A stretch of 64,000 bases of DNA from Corynebacterium efficiens YS-314 (GCF_000011305.1 NC_004369.1:2232001-2296000), one strand, 5' to 3'. Counted from the first letter of the stretch, positions 36,726 to 47,477 are shown. Notes: generated by a model not told the origin, from the letters alone. Numbers and translations are program-made.

Positions 36726-37445
36726 CTAGGAGATGTCGCGGATCAGGTAGGACCCACACTCCGGACACTGTGGAAGCTCATCGGCCGGTGCATTACGCAC
36801 CTCGGAGACCATGCCGGCGGGCAGGACCATGGCGCACCCGCCACAGGAACGGCCGTTGAACTGCGCTGCACCCACACCGTTTTCCATGCGCTGGGCCTGG
36901 TATTCGGTGATGACCTCGGCGGGCAGCTGTGCGGTCAGGCGGGCGATGCGGTCGCGGGGGTCCTCCTCACCGGCGGTGAGATCCCGGGCGGCCTCCAGCG
37001 CCTCGCGGGCCTGTGCGACCTCGCGTTCCGCGTCTTGAACCCGAGACTGGGCGAGATCGCGGTTGTTGCGCAGCGCGTGGATCTCATTGTGCGCCTCCTG
37101 CAGTTCACTCATGAGATCGGCGATGCGGGACTTCGCGGTGTACAGGTCATGCTGGAGGTCCCGGCGGCGGTCCTCATCGGTCTCCGCCCCCAGTGCATCC
37201 TGGCTGTCCTTCTTGCGGCGGCGCAGTTTGCGTTCATCGGACTGGATGCGCAGGATCTCGTTTTCCATGTCATCGACGACCATCTGCGCGGCCGCCGCGG
37301 CGTCACGCAGGCGGATGAGGTCAGCCTGGGCCTTGTCCATGGTCTCCTGCTCGGGGGACAGTTTGCTCTGGGCACCTGCGGTGAGGGCACGTTCGGCGTT
37401 GGCCAGCTCAAGAAGGGTCTTCTGCTGCTGCTGATCAAGTTTCAT
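36726..37445 (-). CDS. Zinc-ribbon coiled-coil protein (DUF164-like)
   Basis: A 239-aa protein. Residues 1-175 are a long, heptad-rich coiled coil; residues 195-235 form a C4 zinc ribbon with CGGCAM and CPECGSYL. This matches bacterial DUF164/CT398-type proteins, thought to be scaffold or tethering factors. AGGAG lies before the ATG. It is in the conserved gene order Nif3 - zinc ribbon - RNase H. Confidence 0.9.
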   Translation of the reverse strand: MKLDQQQQKTLLELANAERALTAGAQSKLSPEQETMDKAQADLIRLRDAAAAAQMVVDDMENEILRIQSDERKLRRRKKDSQDALGAETDEDRRRDLQHDLYTAKSRIADLMSELQEAHNEIHALRNNRDLAQSRVQDAEREVAQAREALEAARDLTAGEEDPRDRIARLTAQLPAEVITEYQAQRMENGVGAAQFNGRSCGGCAMVLPAGMVSEVRNAPADELPQCPECGSYLIRDIS

Positions 37446-37627
37446 CTGTGGTTCTCCTACCGTGACATCTCCCGGGGGCTGCCCGTCGGTTGTCTACAGT
37501 TGTGTCGTTCTATCGCATCTGAGCATTATGTGGGACCGGTGCGGGTCCGGTCCGGTGTTGTCGTCATGTCAGTTAAGTCTAGGCGCTCGGGTGATACAAC
37601 CAGGGGTCGGTGTGGTGCTGGGCGGAT

Positions 37628-37638
37628 CGTCAACAAGC
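37628..37638 (-). repeat. GCTTGTTGACG, one-mismatch copy of the 3'-end motif
   Basis: 12 nt after the Nif3 stop, sense direction, in the loop of a hairpin with arms GGTCGGTGGTGC / GCACCACACCGACC. Confidence 0.7.
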
Positions 37639-37650
37639 ACCACCGACCGC

Positions 37651-38793
37651 CTACCGCGCCGGGGTGGCGGACATGGTCCAGGGATCGGTCCGGATGTTGA
37701 GCACCTCCACGGACACCTCCGGGGCCTGCGCGGCCAGCAGGTCACGCACCTGGGCGGTCCAGGGGAATTCACTGGCCCAGTGCGCGGTGTCAACCACGGC
37801 GGGCCCCCCGGCGCGCAGATACTCATCGACCGGGTGGTGGCGCAGATCCGAGGTGACGTACACATCGACCCCGAGGCGGCGGACATCATCGAGGAAACTG
37901 TCACCGGAACCGGAGGACACCGCCACGGTGGAGACCATCTGGTCCGGGTCGCCGGTGGCCCGCACACCCCACACGGTGGCGGGCAGCTGATCGGCGACCT
38001 GCTGGACGAAATCCGCCAGACGCATCGGCTCCGGCAGCTGGCCCACCCGGCCCAGCCCGTAGGCGGTCTCCAGGGCGTCGGTGGCGGGCAGCTCCACCAC
38101 ATCGAAGGCGGGTTCCTCATAGGGGTGCGCTTCCCGCACCACCTCCAGCAGGCGCGCGCGCAGGCGGCGCGGGGCCACGAACTCCACCCGGAGTTCGGAA
38201 TCCCGGAAGAGTTCACCGACGGTGCCCTCGGTCGGGTCGGCCTCCCCCACGGGGCGGAACTGGCCGGTGCCGTTGATCTCGAAGACGCATTCGGTGTACT
38301 CGCCGATTTCACCCGCCCCGGCGTCGAAGAGCGCCCGTTTCACCTGGCGTGCATCCTTCTCCAGGACATGCACACCCCACTTGTCCAGGGCGTCCAGGTA
38401 GCGGGGGGCGATGGGACGGCCCGGGGTGATGCCGACCAGTTCGGCGAGTTTGTCATTGACACCCGGGCGCGCCGAATCGGCGTTGGTGTGCGCGGAGAAC
38501 AACGCCACCCCGCCGCGGATGAGGGTGTGGATGACCCTGCCCTTGGGTTCGTCAGCGGCCACGGAGGTCACCCCGCGCAGCAGCAGGGGGTGGTGGATGA
38601 TGAGCATGTCCACGCCGAGCTCCACGGCGCGGTCGGCGACCTCCTGGGTGCAGTCGAGAGCCAGGGCAACCCGGCGCACCGGTTCCCCGGGATCCCCGCA
38701 GATCAACCCGACCTTGTCCCAGCTCTCTGCCAGGGCGGGCGGATACGCCTGGTTCATGATGGTGCGGATATGGCCAATGGTCAGATCACTCAC
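37651..38793 (-). CDS. Nif3-like dinuclear metal-centre hexameric protein
   Basis: A 380-aa protein. The Nif3/DUF34 core has DMLIIHHPLLLRG (metal-binding His pair), LFSAHTNADSA and HWASEFPW near the end, and the middle PII-like insertion (about 130-240) that lengthens actinobacterial members. A dinuclear-metal hydrolase with unsettled substrate; GTP cyclohydrolase-like or FolE-like proposals exist. I prefer the GTG at 38793, with AGGGG 7 nt upstream. Operon-like with the zinc-ribbon gene. Confidence 0.9.
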   Translation of the reverse strand: MSDLTIGHIRTIMNQAYPPALAESWDKVGLICGDPGEPVRRVALALDCTQEVADRAVELGVDMLIIHHPLLLRGVTSVAADEPKGRVIHTLIRGGVALFSAHTNADSARPGVNDKLAELVGITPGRPIAPRYLDALDKWGVHVLEKDARQVKRALFDAGAGEIGEYTECVFEINGTGQFRPVGEADPTEGTVGELFRDSELRVEFVAPRRLRARLLEVVREAHPYEEPAFDVVELPATDALETAYGLGRVGQLPEPMRLADFVQQVADQLPATVWGVRATGDPDQMVSTVAVSSGSGDSFLDDVRRLGVDVYVTSDLRHHPVDEYLRAGGPAVVDTAHWASEFPWTAQVRDLLAAQAPEVSVEVLNIRTDPWTMSATPAR

Positions 38794-38846
38794 GTGTGGT
38801 CCCCTCATGGTTGTGTTCGGTCGTGGGGTGCAGCATTCTCCTGCGC

Positions 38847-39935
38847 TCATGCCCCGATATCGGCGATGGCCTGCAGCAGTGCCGCCACCTGTGCGGGTTC
38901 GCGGACAGCCAGGCGCCAGAACCCCGAGTCTAACCCAGGGAAGGTGTCGCACCGCCGTACCGCGATCCCTCGGTCGGCCAGGGCACGCCGTGTCCGCTCC
39001 GCGCGGTCCGCCCCACCGGGTGGCTGCACCAGGAGGTACGGTGCCGCGGAGGGGTGGACGGTGAATCCCGCTGTCTCCAGTGCCGTCACCATGGACTCCC
39101 GGTTGCGTGCGATGTCGGCGGTGATGGTTGGCAGATGCGGTGTGCCCTGCTCCATGACCGCCTGGATGGCCCGGAGCTGGAGGGTGCCCAGGGGCCAGTG
39201 GGCCCGACCGCGAGACAGACGCGTCACGGTCTCCGCGTCGGAGATGAGGTACCCGCACCGCAGCCCCGCCAGGGACCATGTCTTGGTCAGGCTGCGCAGC
39301 ACGATCAGTCCGGGGATCTGCCCGATCCGGGAGATCATCGATGTGGCATGGGTGTGGTCGGCGACATCGAGGAAGGCCTCGTCGATCACCAGATACCGCC
39401 ATGGTTCCGCGAGGCGGGACAGTTCATCCACACCGTAGAGACGCCCGGTGGGGTTGGTCGGATTGCCGATGACCACCAGGTCCGCCTCCTCATGGACCTC
39501 ACCGAACCCGAGCGCGTCGATGGCGCGATCCAGATCAAACGGTGCGCGCAGCACCACCCGGTCGACATCGATGCCGGCATCCACCAGGCAGGCCTCCGGT
39601 TCGGTGAAACCGGGATGGATGATCACCGGCCACGCTGGCCGCAGCCGGGCCAGCAGTGAGAACCCCTCGGCCGCACCGTTGAGCAGCAGCACCTGTTCCG
39701 GGGTGACACCGTGGTGGGCGGCGACCGCGGCGGTGGCGTCGCGGTACAGCTCGTGCCCGGGGTAGGAACCGAGCGTGTCGACGCCCGACCTCACCACCTC
39801 CCGCAACCAGTCCGGCGGGGCATCGGCCTGCACATTGACGGCGAAATCAAGCACCGCACCGTCCGCAGCCCGGTCACCGTGGTAGCGGAGGGGATCACAC
39901 AGGGGATCATCGTGGGATGTAGTCACGCGGTTCAT
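38847..39935 (-). CDS. CobC-like PLP aminotransferase (threonine-phosphate decarboxylase type)
   Basis: A 362-aa fold-type I PLP enzyme. VIGNPTNPTGRLYGVDEL holds the substrate Asn, YLVIDEAFLDV the cofactor Asp, and VLRSLTKTWSLAGLRCGYL the Schiff-base Lys. Similar to HisC and CobC/CobD. In actinobacteria this gene often neighbours cobalamin or RNase H/phosphatase genes, and it may decarboxylate threonine phosphate for the aminopropanol arm of cobalamin. Its start lies next to the divergent HAD gene, so promoters must overlap coding ends. Confidence 0.83.
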   Translation of the reverse strand: MNRVTTSHDDPLCDPLRYHGDRAADGAVLDFAVNVQADAPPDWLREVVRSGVDTLGSYPGHELYRDATAAVAAHHGVTPEQVLLLNGAAEGFSLLARLRPAWPVIIHPGFTEPEACLVDAGIDVDRVVLRAPFDLDRAIDALGFGEVHEEADLVVIGNPTNPTGRLYGVDELSRLAEPWRYLVIDEAFLDVADHTHATSMISRIGQIPGLIVLRSLTKTWSLAGLRCGYLISDAETVTRLSRGRAHWPLGTLQLRAIQAVMEQGTPHLPTITADIARNRESMVTALETAGFTVHPSAAPYLLVQPPGGADRAERTRRALADRGIAVRRCDTFPGLDSGFWRLAVREPAQVAALLQAIADIGA

Positions 39936-39951
39936 AGTACTTTCTGGCACT

Positions 39952-40629
39952 GTGGGTCATGTGACTGAGCAAGTTGGAAAAACGCTGTTGTTTGACCTGG
40001 ATGGCACCCTGGTGGATTCCTTCCCCGGCATCCGGGAGTCCTTCCTCCACACCCTGACGGTGATGGATTGGGAGATCCCCCCGGAGGAACGGATCAACCG
40101 GGTGCCGGGCCCACCGATGGAACAGACCCTGCAGGATCTGGGGATGTCCCCGGAGATGGCGCAGGAGGGACTCCAGATCTATCTTGCCCACTACGGTGAG
40201 GTCGGATGGGACATGTCGACGGAGTTCTCCGGCATGCGTGAGCTGTTGATCCGGCTGAAGGAGCAGGGTTACCGCCTGTGCACCGCCACCTCCAAGGGTG
40301 AGCGTTTCGCGGAGCGGGCCCTGCGGAAATTCCACATGTTCGATCTCTTCGACTTCATGGGGGCGGCCCAGGAGAACGGTCCCCGCCGTGAGAAGTCTGC
40401 GGTGATCCGGCACGTCATCGACCATGTGGATCTCACCGCCGGCGATCCGGGCTTGGATCGCGTCCTCATGATCGGGGACCGCTCACATGACATCGAGGGC
40501 GCAGCACAGTTCGGTATCGATTGCGTCGCGGTAACCTGGGGTTATGGCACGCCGGAGGAATGGGCACACGCCCGCCACACCGTGACTGATGCCCATGAGC
40601 TTGAAAGGATTATCCATGAGTGGACCTGA
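39952..40629 (+). CDS. HAD-superfamily phosphatase (Gph/PGP type)
   Basis: A 225-aa protein. LLFDLDGTLVDS is HAD motif I with the nucleophile Asp; TATSKG is motif II; MIGDRSHDIEGA is motif IV. Type C1 cap. The family includes phosphoglycolate phosphatases. GTG 39952 or GTG 39961 may be the start; no ribosome site is seen and a leaderless mRNA is possible. The stop overlaps the next gene by 14 nt. Confidence 0.88.
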   Translation: MGHVTEQVGKTLLFDLDGTLVDSFPGIRESFLHTLTVMDWEIPPEERINRVPGPPMEQTLQDLGMSPEMAQEGLQIYLAHYGEVGWDMSTEFSGMRELLIRLKEQGYRLCTATSKGERFAERALRKFHMFDLFDFMGAAQENGPRREKSAVIRHVIDHVDLTAGDPGLDRVLMIGDRSHDIEGAAQFGIDCVAVTWGYGTPEEWAHARHTVTDAHELERIIHEWT

Positions 40630-41116
40630 ACCGGGGCGACCGCTGGAGATCGTCTTCGTGTGCACGGGTAACATCTGTCGCTCCCCCATGGCCGAGGTCA
40701 TGGCGCGGCAGGAGGCGGAGCGGGCCGGACTGGGTGATGCAGTCATCTTCTCCTCCTGCGGCATGGGCCACTGGCACATCGGGCAGCCCGCGGATCGCCG
40801 GGCGGTGGTTGAACTGCGCGCCGGTGGTTATGACGGTTCCACCCACCGTGCTGCCCAGCTCGGCCCGGAACACATGCGCGCCGATCTCTTCGTGGCCATG
40901 GACGGCGGACATGCCCATGAACTGGCTGCAACCGGTGCCCCGAATGACAAGATCCGCCTCCTGCGTTCCTTCGACCCCGGGTCCGATCCCAGCGATGATG
41001 TGGCGGATCCCTATTACGGCACAGACCGGGACTTCACCCTGGTCCGGGAGAACATCAGGGATGCCCTGCCGGGTTTGCTGGACTGGGTACGCGAACAGAC
41101 TTCCCCGGCATCCTGA
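40616..41116 (+). CDS. Low-molecular-weight protein tyrosine phosphatase
   Basis: A 166-aa protein with the P-loop FVCTGNICRSPM (CX5RS) close to the N-terminus and DPYYG (general acid Asp) late. AAAGGA is upstream of the ATG at 40616, inside the HAD gene end, so translation is coupled. In actinobacteria such enzymes dephosphorylate protein tyrosines, including envelope regulators. Confidence 0.93.
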   Translation: MSGPEPGRPLEIVFVCTGNICRSPMAEVMARQEAERAGLGDAVIFSSCGMGHWHIGQPADRRAVVELRAGGYDGSTHRAAQLGPEHMRADLFVAMDGGHAHELAATGAPNDKIRLLRSFDPGSDPSDDVADPYYGTDRDFTLVRENIRDALPGLLDWVREQTSPAS

Positions 41117-41195
41117 CCGCGGTATCCTGTGATCTTCGCGGGATGTGGTAGAGACGGCTTAGGTCTTTGCCGCATTTAGTTCTAAGGTGTGAGGT

Positions 41196-42290
41196 GTGGA
41201 AAGCAAGGTAACGGGCCCGGAGACCGGGCGCAGCGGAAGTACCCGGGACCGGAATGTGCGCAGCCGTTATTCGGGTGAAGTGACAACAGGTGCCACCAGG
41301 ACCTCCCAACAGAAACCCAAGGGCCTGAGGGCTTTCCTCTCGCCCGGGTGGATCCTGTCGCTGCTGGTGATGCTCACCTTCTCCTATGCGGCGTTCACCA
41401 TGCTGGCACCGTGGCAGTTGAACAAGGATGAGGAGATCATCCAGCGCAACACCCAGATCCAGGAGGGTTATAACCGCGAGGTGGTTCCCTACTCCGAGGT
41501 GTTTGATGCCGATGGCAGCGTACCACCGGAAAACGAATGGTATCGGGTGTCGCTGACCGGGCAGTACCTCCCGCAGAATGAGGCACTGCTGCGCCTTCGC
41601 CCCGTCGAAACCACCCCGGCATTCCAGTCCCTGACCCCCTTCCAGCTCGAGGATGGCCGGACCGTTCTGGTCAACCGTGGTTTCGAGGCCTCCCAGGGCA
41701 CGATCGTTCCGGAGATGGAACCCGCACCGTCCACCCCGGTCACCATCGTCGGCATTGCGCGTCTCAACGAGGGCATGCCCGAGAACGCCCCCCTGGAGGA
41801 CAGCGGGTACAAGCAGGTCTACGGCATCAACACCCAGCAGGTGGGTGAGCTGGTCGGCCTGGACCTGGGCGAGGACTACGTCCAGCTTCTCGACGACCAA
41901 CCCGGTGTCCTCAACGCCATGCCCATCCCCCAGCTCGACCGCGGCAGCCACCTGTCCTACGGCATGCAGTGGATCGCCTTCGGTGTGATGGCTCCGATCG
42001 GCCTGGGTTATTTCATCTGGGCGGAGATGCGTGAGCGTCGCCGTGACAAGGCTGAGCGCGCCGAGATGTCCAGCCAGCCGGACTCCGTGCTCGCCGCTGG
42101 ACCGGCAGGATCCGCCAACACCCCCGATGCCACCGTGCCCACCGCATCCGCCGTCAGCACCACGGAGGATACCGCCCCGACCCCGGCACCCACATCAACA
42201 GCCAGGGAGCGTCACCGCCGGTCGCGGTATGGCGACCAGCACCCCGATCACTACCGGAAGATCGGCAGGCGCTCGGAGGAGCGCTTCTAG
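41196..42290 (+). CDS. SURF1 family cytochrome oxidase assembly protein
   Basis: A 364-aa protein. First membrane helix at about 45-68 (WILSLLVMLTFSYAAFTMLAPWQL), an extracytoplasmic SURF1 domain with FQSLTPFQLEDGRTVLVNRG, and a second helix at about 253-275 (WIAFGVMAPIGLGYFIW), then a long disordered, Ala/Pro/Thr-rich cytoplasmic tail. SURF1 delivers heme a to cytochrome oxidase. The GTG start lies in a GAGGTGTG context. Its end overlaps the convergent cobD by 4 nt. Confidence 0.92.
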   Translation: MESKVTGPETGRSGSTRDRNVRSRYSGEVTTGATRTSQQKPKGLRAFLSPGWILSLLVMLTFSYAAFTMLAPWQLNKDEEIIQRNTQIQEGYNREVVPYSEVFDADGSVPPENEWYRVSLTGQYLPQNEALLRLRPVETTPAFQSLTPFQLEDGRTVLVNRGFEASQGTIVPEMEPAPSTPVTIVGIARLNEGMPENAPLEDSGYKQVYGINTQQVGELVGLDLGEDYVQLLDDQPGVLNAMPIPQLDRGSHLSYGMQWIAFGVMAPIGLGYFIWAEMRERRRDKAERAEMSSQPDSVLAAGPAGSANTPDATVPTASAVSTTEDTAPTPAPTSTARERHRRSRYGDQHPDHYRKIGRRSEERF

Positions 42291-43207
42291 CGCCGTCGAC
42301 CTCCTACCATCGCCAGCCCCGCGGCCACCGCGGCGCTGGCGATCTGTGTTGTACGGGACAGGGACACGGCACGGCGCACATCACCCGCCACCGGGGCAGG
42401 GCCACGGCCCATGCGTGGGCGGTTCTCCGCCCCGTGCGCATAGATCGTTGCCCCGCCCAGGGTCACTCCCAGCGCCGCCGCGGCGGTGGCCTCCACCGGC
42501 CCGGCATTGGGACTGGGGTGCCGCGGGGCATCCTTCCGCCAGGCACGAACCGCCTCCCCGCTGCGTCCCTCCACGCCCGCCAGTCCGGTGTGGATGAGCG
42601 CGGTCAACCGGGCAGGCACCCAGGCGGCGAGATCATCCATCCTGGCCGCTGCCCATCCGAAATCCCGGTACCGGTCATTGCGGTAGCCCACCATGGCATC
42701 GAGGGTGTTGATACACCGGTGTGCCACCACCCCGGGTGCGCCCGCCATACCGGCCCAGAACAAGGAGGCGACCGCCGCATCCGAGGTGTTCTCCGCCAGG
42801 GACTCCACCGTGGCACGGGCGATGCCGGGGGCGTCGAGAAGCTCCGGGTCCCGGGAGCACAACCAGGGCACCAGTTCGCGGGCCTGCTCCACCCTGTCCG
42901 CCTCCAGGTGGTCCGCCATGCGGGTTCCCGTGCGTTCCAGCAGGGATCCACCCAGGCATGACCACAATGTCGCTGCTGTCGTGGCGGCCGGCCACCGCCG
43001 GTGAGCGATCGCGGAGACCACCACGGGCGGGATCACGGCCGCAGCGAGGAAGAGAATGCCGCTGCGGCGGTCGTCCCGGTGGAGCCTGCCCTCCAACCAG
43101 GATGCATAGGCTCCATATACAGCCACCGGGTGCCAGGAATGCTGTGGATCGGGAAGAAGGCGATCAGTCACGACTCCCGCGATGATCCCCCGGACTCTGG
43201 CGTTCAT
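42287..43207 (-). CDS. cobD: Adenosylcobinamide-phosphate synthase (CobD/CbiB)
   Basis: A 306-aa membrane protein with the CbiB motifs LLPDPQHSWHPVAVYGAYASW near the start, ESLAENTSDAAVASLFW and NTLDAMVGYRNDRYRDFGWAAARMDD. It attaches aminopropanol phosphate to adenosylcobyric acid. AGGGGAAC precedes the ATG at 43207. No other cobalamin genes except the CobC-like aminotransferase (3 kb away) are in the window. Confidence 0.93.
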   Translation of the reverse strand: MNARVRGIIAGVVTDRLLPDPQHSWHPVAVYGAYASWLEGRLHRDDRRSGILFLAAAVIPPVVVSAIAHRRWPAATTAATLWSCLGGSLLERTGTRMADHLEADRVEQARELVPWLCSRDPELLDAPGIARATVESLAENTSDAAVASLFWAGMAGAPGVVAHRCINTLDAMVGYRNDRYRDFGWAAARMDDLAAWVPARLTALIHTGLAGVEGRSGEAVRAWRKDAPRHPSPNAGPVEATAAAALGVTLGGATIYAHGAENRPRMGRGPAPVAGDVRRAVSLSRTTQIASAAVAAGLAMVGGRRR

Positions 43208-43297
43208 GTGTTCCCCTGCGGATTGGTGGCACTGACGAATGACAACAGGCCACATGAGGTTTCCCTCATGTGGCCTGTTGTCCAGATACTGCTTCTG

Positions 43298-43370
43298 TGC
43301 GCCCTGACGGGCTCGAACCGCCGACCTGCTGGGTGTAAACCAGCTGCTCTTCCAGCTGAGCTAAAGGCGC
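43298..43370 (-). tRNA. tRNA-Val (anticodon TAC)
   Basis: A 73-nt cloverleaf on the minus strand. The D-arm is GCTC...GAGC, the anticodon arm is GCTGG TTTACAC CCAGC with TAC, and the T-arm has GGTTCGAGCCC. The acceptor stem pairs GCGCCTT with AGGGCGC, with one G-T pair. CCA is not encoded. Confidence 0.95.
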
Positions 43371-43489
43371 GCACGTCCCCCACGGATTGTCAGATAATCC
43401 GTGAAAGCAACGAGGGATACCCTATCACACCACCACACGGGCCCGGAAATCGGACCCCGTGGCCCGTGACCACCGCGGTGGGGACGGGA

Positions 43490-43921
43490 CTAGGCCTTCT
43501 TGGCGCTGCGCTGGACCAGGCAGGAACCCTGCCAGGCACCCAGACGCTCAGCCTTGGTCTGAACCATGCCCGCGAGCTGGGCCGATTCTGAGATCACACC
43601 GGGCGAGAGAGCGCCGACCTTCCCGATACCAGGCGTGAGCAGCCACACACGACCGTTCTCAGCGAGGGAACGAATGGAGTCAACGAGGCCGTCGACGAGA
43701 TCGCCGTCCTCCTCGCGCCACCAGAGCAGCACGACATCGCACAGCTCATCGGTATCCTCATCCAGGAGTTCCGCGCCGATGACATCCTCGACAGACTCAC
43801 TGATCTGCGAATCGCAGTCTTCGTCCCATCCGATTTCCTGGACGCTCTGACCCGATTCGATCCCGAGTAGTTGAGCATAATCCTGGGCACCCTGCTTGAC
43901 TGTGCCCGGAGCGTCGGCCAC
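43490..43921 (-). CDS. DUF3052 protein
   Basis: A 143-aa acidic soluble protein with the DUF3052 pattern AQLLGIESGQSVQEIGWDEDCD and DVVLLWWREEDGDLVDGLVD. The family is always found next to aceE in mycolic-acid actinobacteria, as here, divergently. Its function is unknown. AGGAGG precedes the GTG start. Confidence 0.9.
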   Translation of the reverse strand: MADAPGTVKQGAQDYAQLLGIESGQSVQEIGWDEDCDSQISESVEDVIGAELLDEDTDELCDVVLLWWREEDGDLVDGLVDSIRSLAENGRVWLLTPGIGKVGALSPGVISESAQLAGMVQTKAERLGAWQGSCLVQRSAKKA

Positions 43922-44705
43922 TGTATGTTCCTCCTGTGAATTGAACCCCCGATATGAAGAAGGGGCAGTTCACCTTTGGAACCACCTCCCGAGGGCTATT
44001 GACGTTTGCCCTTCGCACAATACCGCGCATAGCGCAGAAGTTCCCATATTTCCTGGGAAATATTCCCCAATTCTCCCCCACTTTAAGCAAGAACATCCTT
44101 TTGACGGATTTCCCACCTATCCCAAGTCGGATGCCCAGCCCCTACCAAACGCTCCCCGGATTCCCGCCCATGAACCACCCGGGGCCACCACCGCGGACAT
44201 ACACAGGACCCCCGGAGACCAAAAGTCGACATCAGACCTCATTTTGATTCGCAGCACGGCCAAACATGAGAGAAACTTCACATTTTGAATTTCCCCTTTC
44301 CTGCATATGGAAAACCGCCGGTGACACCCCTGCCATTTGGGCAGCTCCCCCCACCTCACCATGTCCACATTTTCCATAATGTGGCCTGTAACACCCTTGG
44401 GCTCAAGGCTTCCACGCCCCACCGGGACCCTCATCAGCAGGTGAAACAGACCCTCCTGCAATGCTTTGTTAAAAAGAACCGCCCTTTGTGCGTATCCTTG
44501 TGTCAATTGTGCGCGCACTGCCACCAGCTTTCCTCAGGATTGAACACGGTCGGGAAATCCTCCCCGGATACCCTGCACGCCCCACCTCCCACACCGACAC
44601 CGGCGGGGAGGGCCGGGCACGTTTTCAGCTGCGGGTGATGGAAGCGGTCGCCGGTCCCCCGGTCGCATAAACGAAATGAAAAACATTCCAACAGGAGGTG
44701 TGGAA
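43922..44705 (+). other. Long aceE upstream region
   Basis: About 785 nt without a credible gene, less GC-rich than the coding parts. It holds a small hairpin CCACATT / AATGTGG (44365-44384). TTGTTA (44466) and TATCCT (44493) are promoter-like but 21 nt apart, so no promoter can be named with confidence. No clear GlxR or RamB site was seen. Confidence 0.4.
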
Positions 44706-47477
44706 ATGGCCGATCAAGCAAAACTTGGTGGCAAACCCACAGATGACACCAACTTCGCGATGATCCGTGATGGCGTTGCATCTTATTTGAACGACTCCGA
44801 CCCGGAGGAGACCAAGGAGTGGATGGACTCCCTAGACGGTCTACTGCAGGATTCCTCTCCGGAGCGCGCCCGTTACCTGATGCTGCGCCTGCTGGAGCGG
44901 GCATCCGCCAAGCGTGTCCCACTGCCCCCGATGACGTCCACCGATTACGTCAACACCATCCCCACATCCATGGAGCCCGATTTCCCGGGTGATGAGGAGA
45001 TGGAGAAGCGCTACCGCCGCTGGATGCGCTGGAACGCCGCCATCATGGTGCACCGTGCCCAGCGCCCGGGAATCGGTGTGGGTGGGCACATCTCCACCTA
45101 CGCCGGCGCCGCCCCACTCTACGAGGTCGGTTTCAACCACTTCTTCCGCGGCAAGGACCACCCGGGTGGCGGTGACCAGGTCTTCTTCCAGGGTCACGCC
45201 TCCCCGGGCATGTACGCCCGCGCCTTCCTCGAGGGCCGTCTCACCGAGAGCGATCTGGACAGCTTCCGCCAGGAGGTCTCCTACGAAGGTGGTGGCATCC
45301 CGTCCTACCCGCACCCGCACGGCATGCCGGACTTCTGGGAGTTCCCGACCGTGTCCATGGGCCTCGGGCCCATGGATGCCATCTACCAGGCGCGCTTCAA
45401 CCGCTACCTGCACAACCGTGGCATCAAGGACACCTCGGAGCAGCACGTCTGGGCATTCCTCGGTGACGGCGAGATGGATGAGCCGGAGTCCCGTGGTCTC
45501 ATCCACCAGGCTGCGCTGAACAACCTGGACAACCTCACCTTCGTGATCAACTGCAACCTGCAGCGTCTTGATGGCCCGGTCCGCGGTAACACCAAGATCA
45601 TCCAGGAACTCGAGTCCTTCTTCCGTGGTGCCGGCTGGTCCGTCATCAAGGTCATCTGGGGCCGTGAGTGGGATGAACTGCTGGAGAAGGACCAGGACGG
45701 TGCTCTTGTCGAGGTCATGAACAACACCTCCGACGGTGACTACCAGACCTTCAAGGCCAATGACGGTGCCTACGTCCGTGAGCACTTCTTCGGCCGTGAC
45801 CCCCGCACCCTCAAGCTCGTCGAGGACATGACCGACGAGGAGATCTGGAAGCTGCCCCGTGGTGGCCATGACTACCGTAAGGTCTACGCCGCCTACAAGC
45901 GTGCGCTGGAGACCAAGGACCGCCCGACCGTCATTCTCGCCCATACCATCAAGGGCTACGGCCTGGGCCACAACTTCGAGGGCCGCAACGCGACCCACCA
46001 GATGAAGAAGCTGACCCTGGATGACCTGAAGCTGTTCCGTGACAAGCAGGGTCTGCCCATCACCGATGAGGAGCTGGAGAAGGATCCCTACCTGCCTCCG
46101 TACTACCACCCGGGTGAGGACGCACCGGAGATCAAGTACATGAAGGAGCGTCGCCAGGCGCTCGGTGGTTTCCTGCCGGAGCGCCGTGAGAAGTACGAGC
46201 CACTGCAGGTTCCCCCGCTGGACAAGCTGCGGTCCGTGCGCAAGGGTTCCGGCAAGCAGCAGGTGGCCACCACCATGGCCACGGTGCGTACCTTCAAGGA
46301 ACTCATGCGGGACAAGAACCTGGCCGACCGCTTGGTCCCGATCATCCCGGATGAGGCCCGCACCTTCGGCCTGGACTCCTGGTTCCCGACCCTGAAAATC
46401 TACAACCCGCACGGTCAGAACTACGTGCCGGTCGACCATGACCTCATGCTGTCCTACCGTGAGGCCAAGGACGGCCAGATCCTGCATGAGGGCATCAACG
46501 AGGCCGGTTCCGTGGCATCGTTTATCGCCGCCGGAACCTCCTACGCCACCCATGGCGAGGCCATGATCCCGCTGTACATCTTCTACTCGATGTTCGGCTT
46601 CCAGCGCACCGGTGACGGCATCTGGGCCGCAGCCGACCAGATGACGCGTGGTTTCCTCCTGGGCGCCACCGCCGGTCGCACCACCCTGACCGGTGAGGGC
46701 CTCCAGCACATGGATGGCCACTCCCCGATCCTGGCCTCCACCAACCCCGGTGTGGAGACCTATGACCCGGCGTTCTCCTACGAGATCGCGCACCTGGTCC
46801 ACCGCGGCATCGACCGCATGTACGGACCGGGCAAGGGTGAGAATGTCATCTACTACCTCACCATCTACAACGAGCCAACCCCGCAGCCGGCTGAGCCTGA
46901 GGATCTGGACGTCGAGGGCCTGCACAAGGGCATCTACCTCTACGACAAGGCCGCCGAGGGTGAGGGCCATGAGGCCTCGATCCTGGCCTCCGGCATCGGC
47001 ATGCAGTGGGCACTGCGCGCCCGTGACATCCTCGCCGAGGATTACGGCATCCGTGCCAACATCTTCTCCGCCACCTCGTGGGTGGAGCTGGCCCGCGACG
47101 GTGCCCGCCGTAACCTGGAGGCGCTGCGCAACCCGGGTGCGGATGTCGGTGAGGCATTCGTGACCACCCAGCTGAAGAAGGGTTCCGGCCCCTACGTCGC
47201 GGTGTCCGACTTCGCGACCGACCTGCCGAACCAGATCCGCGAGTGGGTTCCCGGTGACTACATCGTCCTCGGTGCCGACGGCTTCGGTTTCTCCGATACC
47301 CGTCCGGCAGCCCGTCGTTACTTCAACATCGACGCCGAGTCCATCGTCGTGGCGGTCCTGCGCGGCCTGGTCCGCGAGGGTGTCATCGATGCCTCCGTGG
47401 CGGCGCACGCGGCTGAGAAGTACAAGCTGTCCGACCCGACGGCACCACAGGTCGATCCGGACGCACCGATCGAGTAG
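44706..47477 (+). CDS. aceE: Pyruvate dehydrogenase E1 component (homodimeric type)
   Basis: A 923-aa thiamine-diphosphate enzyme that decarboxylates pyruvate in the pyruvate/2-oxoglutarate dehydrogenase supercomplex. The ThDP motif spans [14 protein letters not shown] to [16 protein letters not shown] (about 257-307); the C-terminal transketolase-like half has GVMMEDGH-like [10 protein letters not shown]. The start [11 protein letters not shown] matches the known C. glutamicum AceE. AGGAGGT lies 8 nt upstream. A large terminator follows. Confidence 0.98.
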   Translation: MADQAKLGGKPTDDTNFAMIRDGVASYLNDSDPEETKEWMDSLDGLLQDSSPERARYLMLRLLERASAKRVPLPPMTSTDYVNTIPTSMEPDFPGDEEMEKRYRRWMRWNAAIMVHRAQRPGIGVGGHISTYAGAAPLYEVGFNHFFRGKDHPGGGDQVFFQGHASPGMYARAFLEGRLTESDLDSFRQEVSYEGGGIPSYPHPHGMPDFWEFPTVSMGLGPMDAIYQARFNRYLHNRGIKDTSEQHVWAFLGDGEMDEPESRGLIHQAALNNLDNLTFVINCNLQRLDGPVRGNTKIIQELESFFRGAGWSVIKVIWGREWDELLEKDQDGALVEVMNNTSDGDYQTFKANDGAYVREHFFGRDPRTLKLVEDMTDEEIWKLPRGGHDYRKVYAAYKRALETKDRPTVILAHTIKGYGLGHNFEGRNATHQMKKLTLDDLKLFRDKQGLPITDEELEKDPYLPPYYHPGEDAPEIKYMKERRQALGGFLPERREKYEPLQVPPLDKLRSVRKGSGKQQVATTMATVRTFKELMRDKNLADRLVPIIPDEARTFGLDSWFPTLKIYNPHGQNYVPVDHDLMLSYREAKDGQILHEGINEAGSVASFIAAGTSYATHGEAMIPLYIFYSMFGFQRTGDGIWAAADQMTRGFLLGATAGRTTLTGEGLQHMDGHSPILASTNPGVETYDPAFSYEIAHLVHRGIDRMYGPGKGENVIYYLTIYNEPTPQPAEPEDLDVEGLHKGIYLYDKAAEGEGHEASILASGIGMQWALRARDILAEDYGIRANIFSATSWVELARDGARRNLEALRNPGADVGEAFVTTQLKKGSGPYVAVSDFATDLPNQIREWVPGDYIVLGADGFGFSDTRPAARRYFNIDAESIVVAVLRGLVREGVIDASVAAHAAEKYKLSDPTAPQVDPDAPIE

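Noticed and set aside
44841-47408. 855-codon open frame antisense to aceE
   Set aside because: It mirrors aceE codon bias in a GC-rich gene and has no domain or ribosome site. Similar antisense frames lie over glnA (3429-5018), thrC (19748-21181) and the App1 gene (53727-54839).
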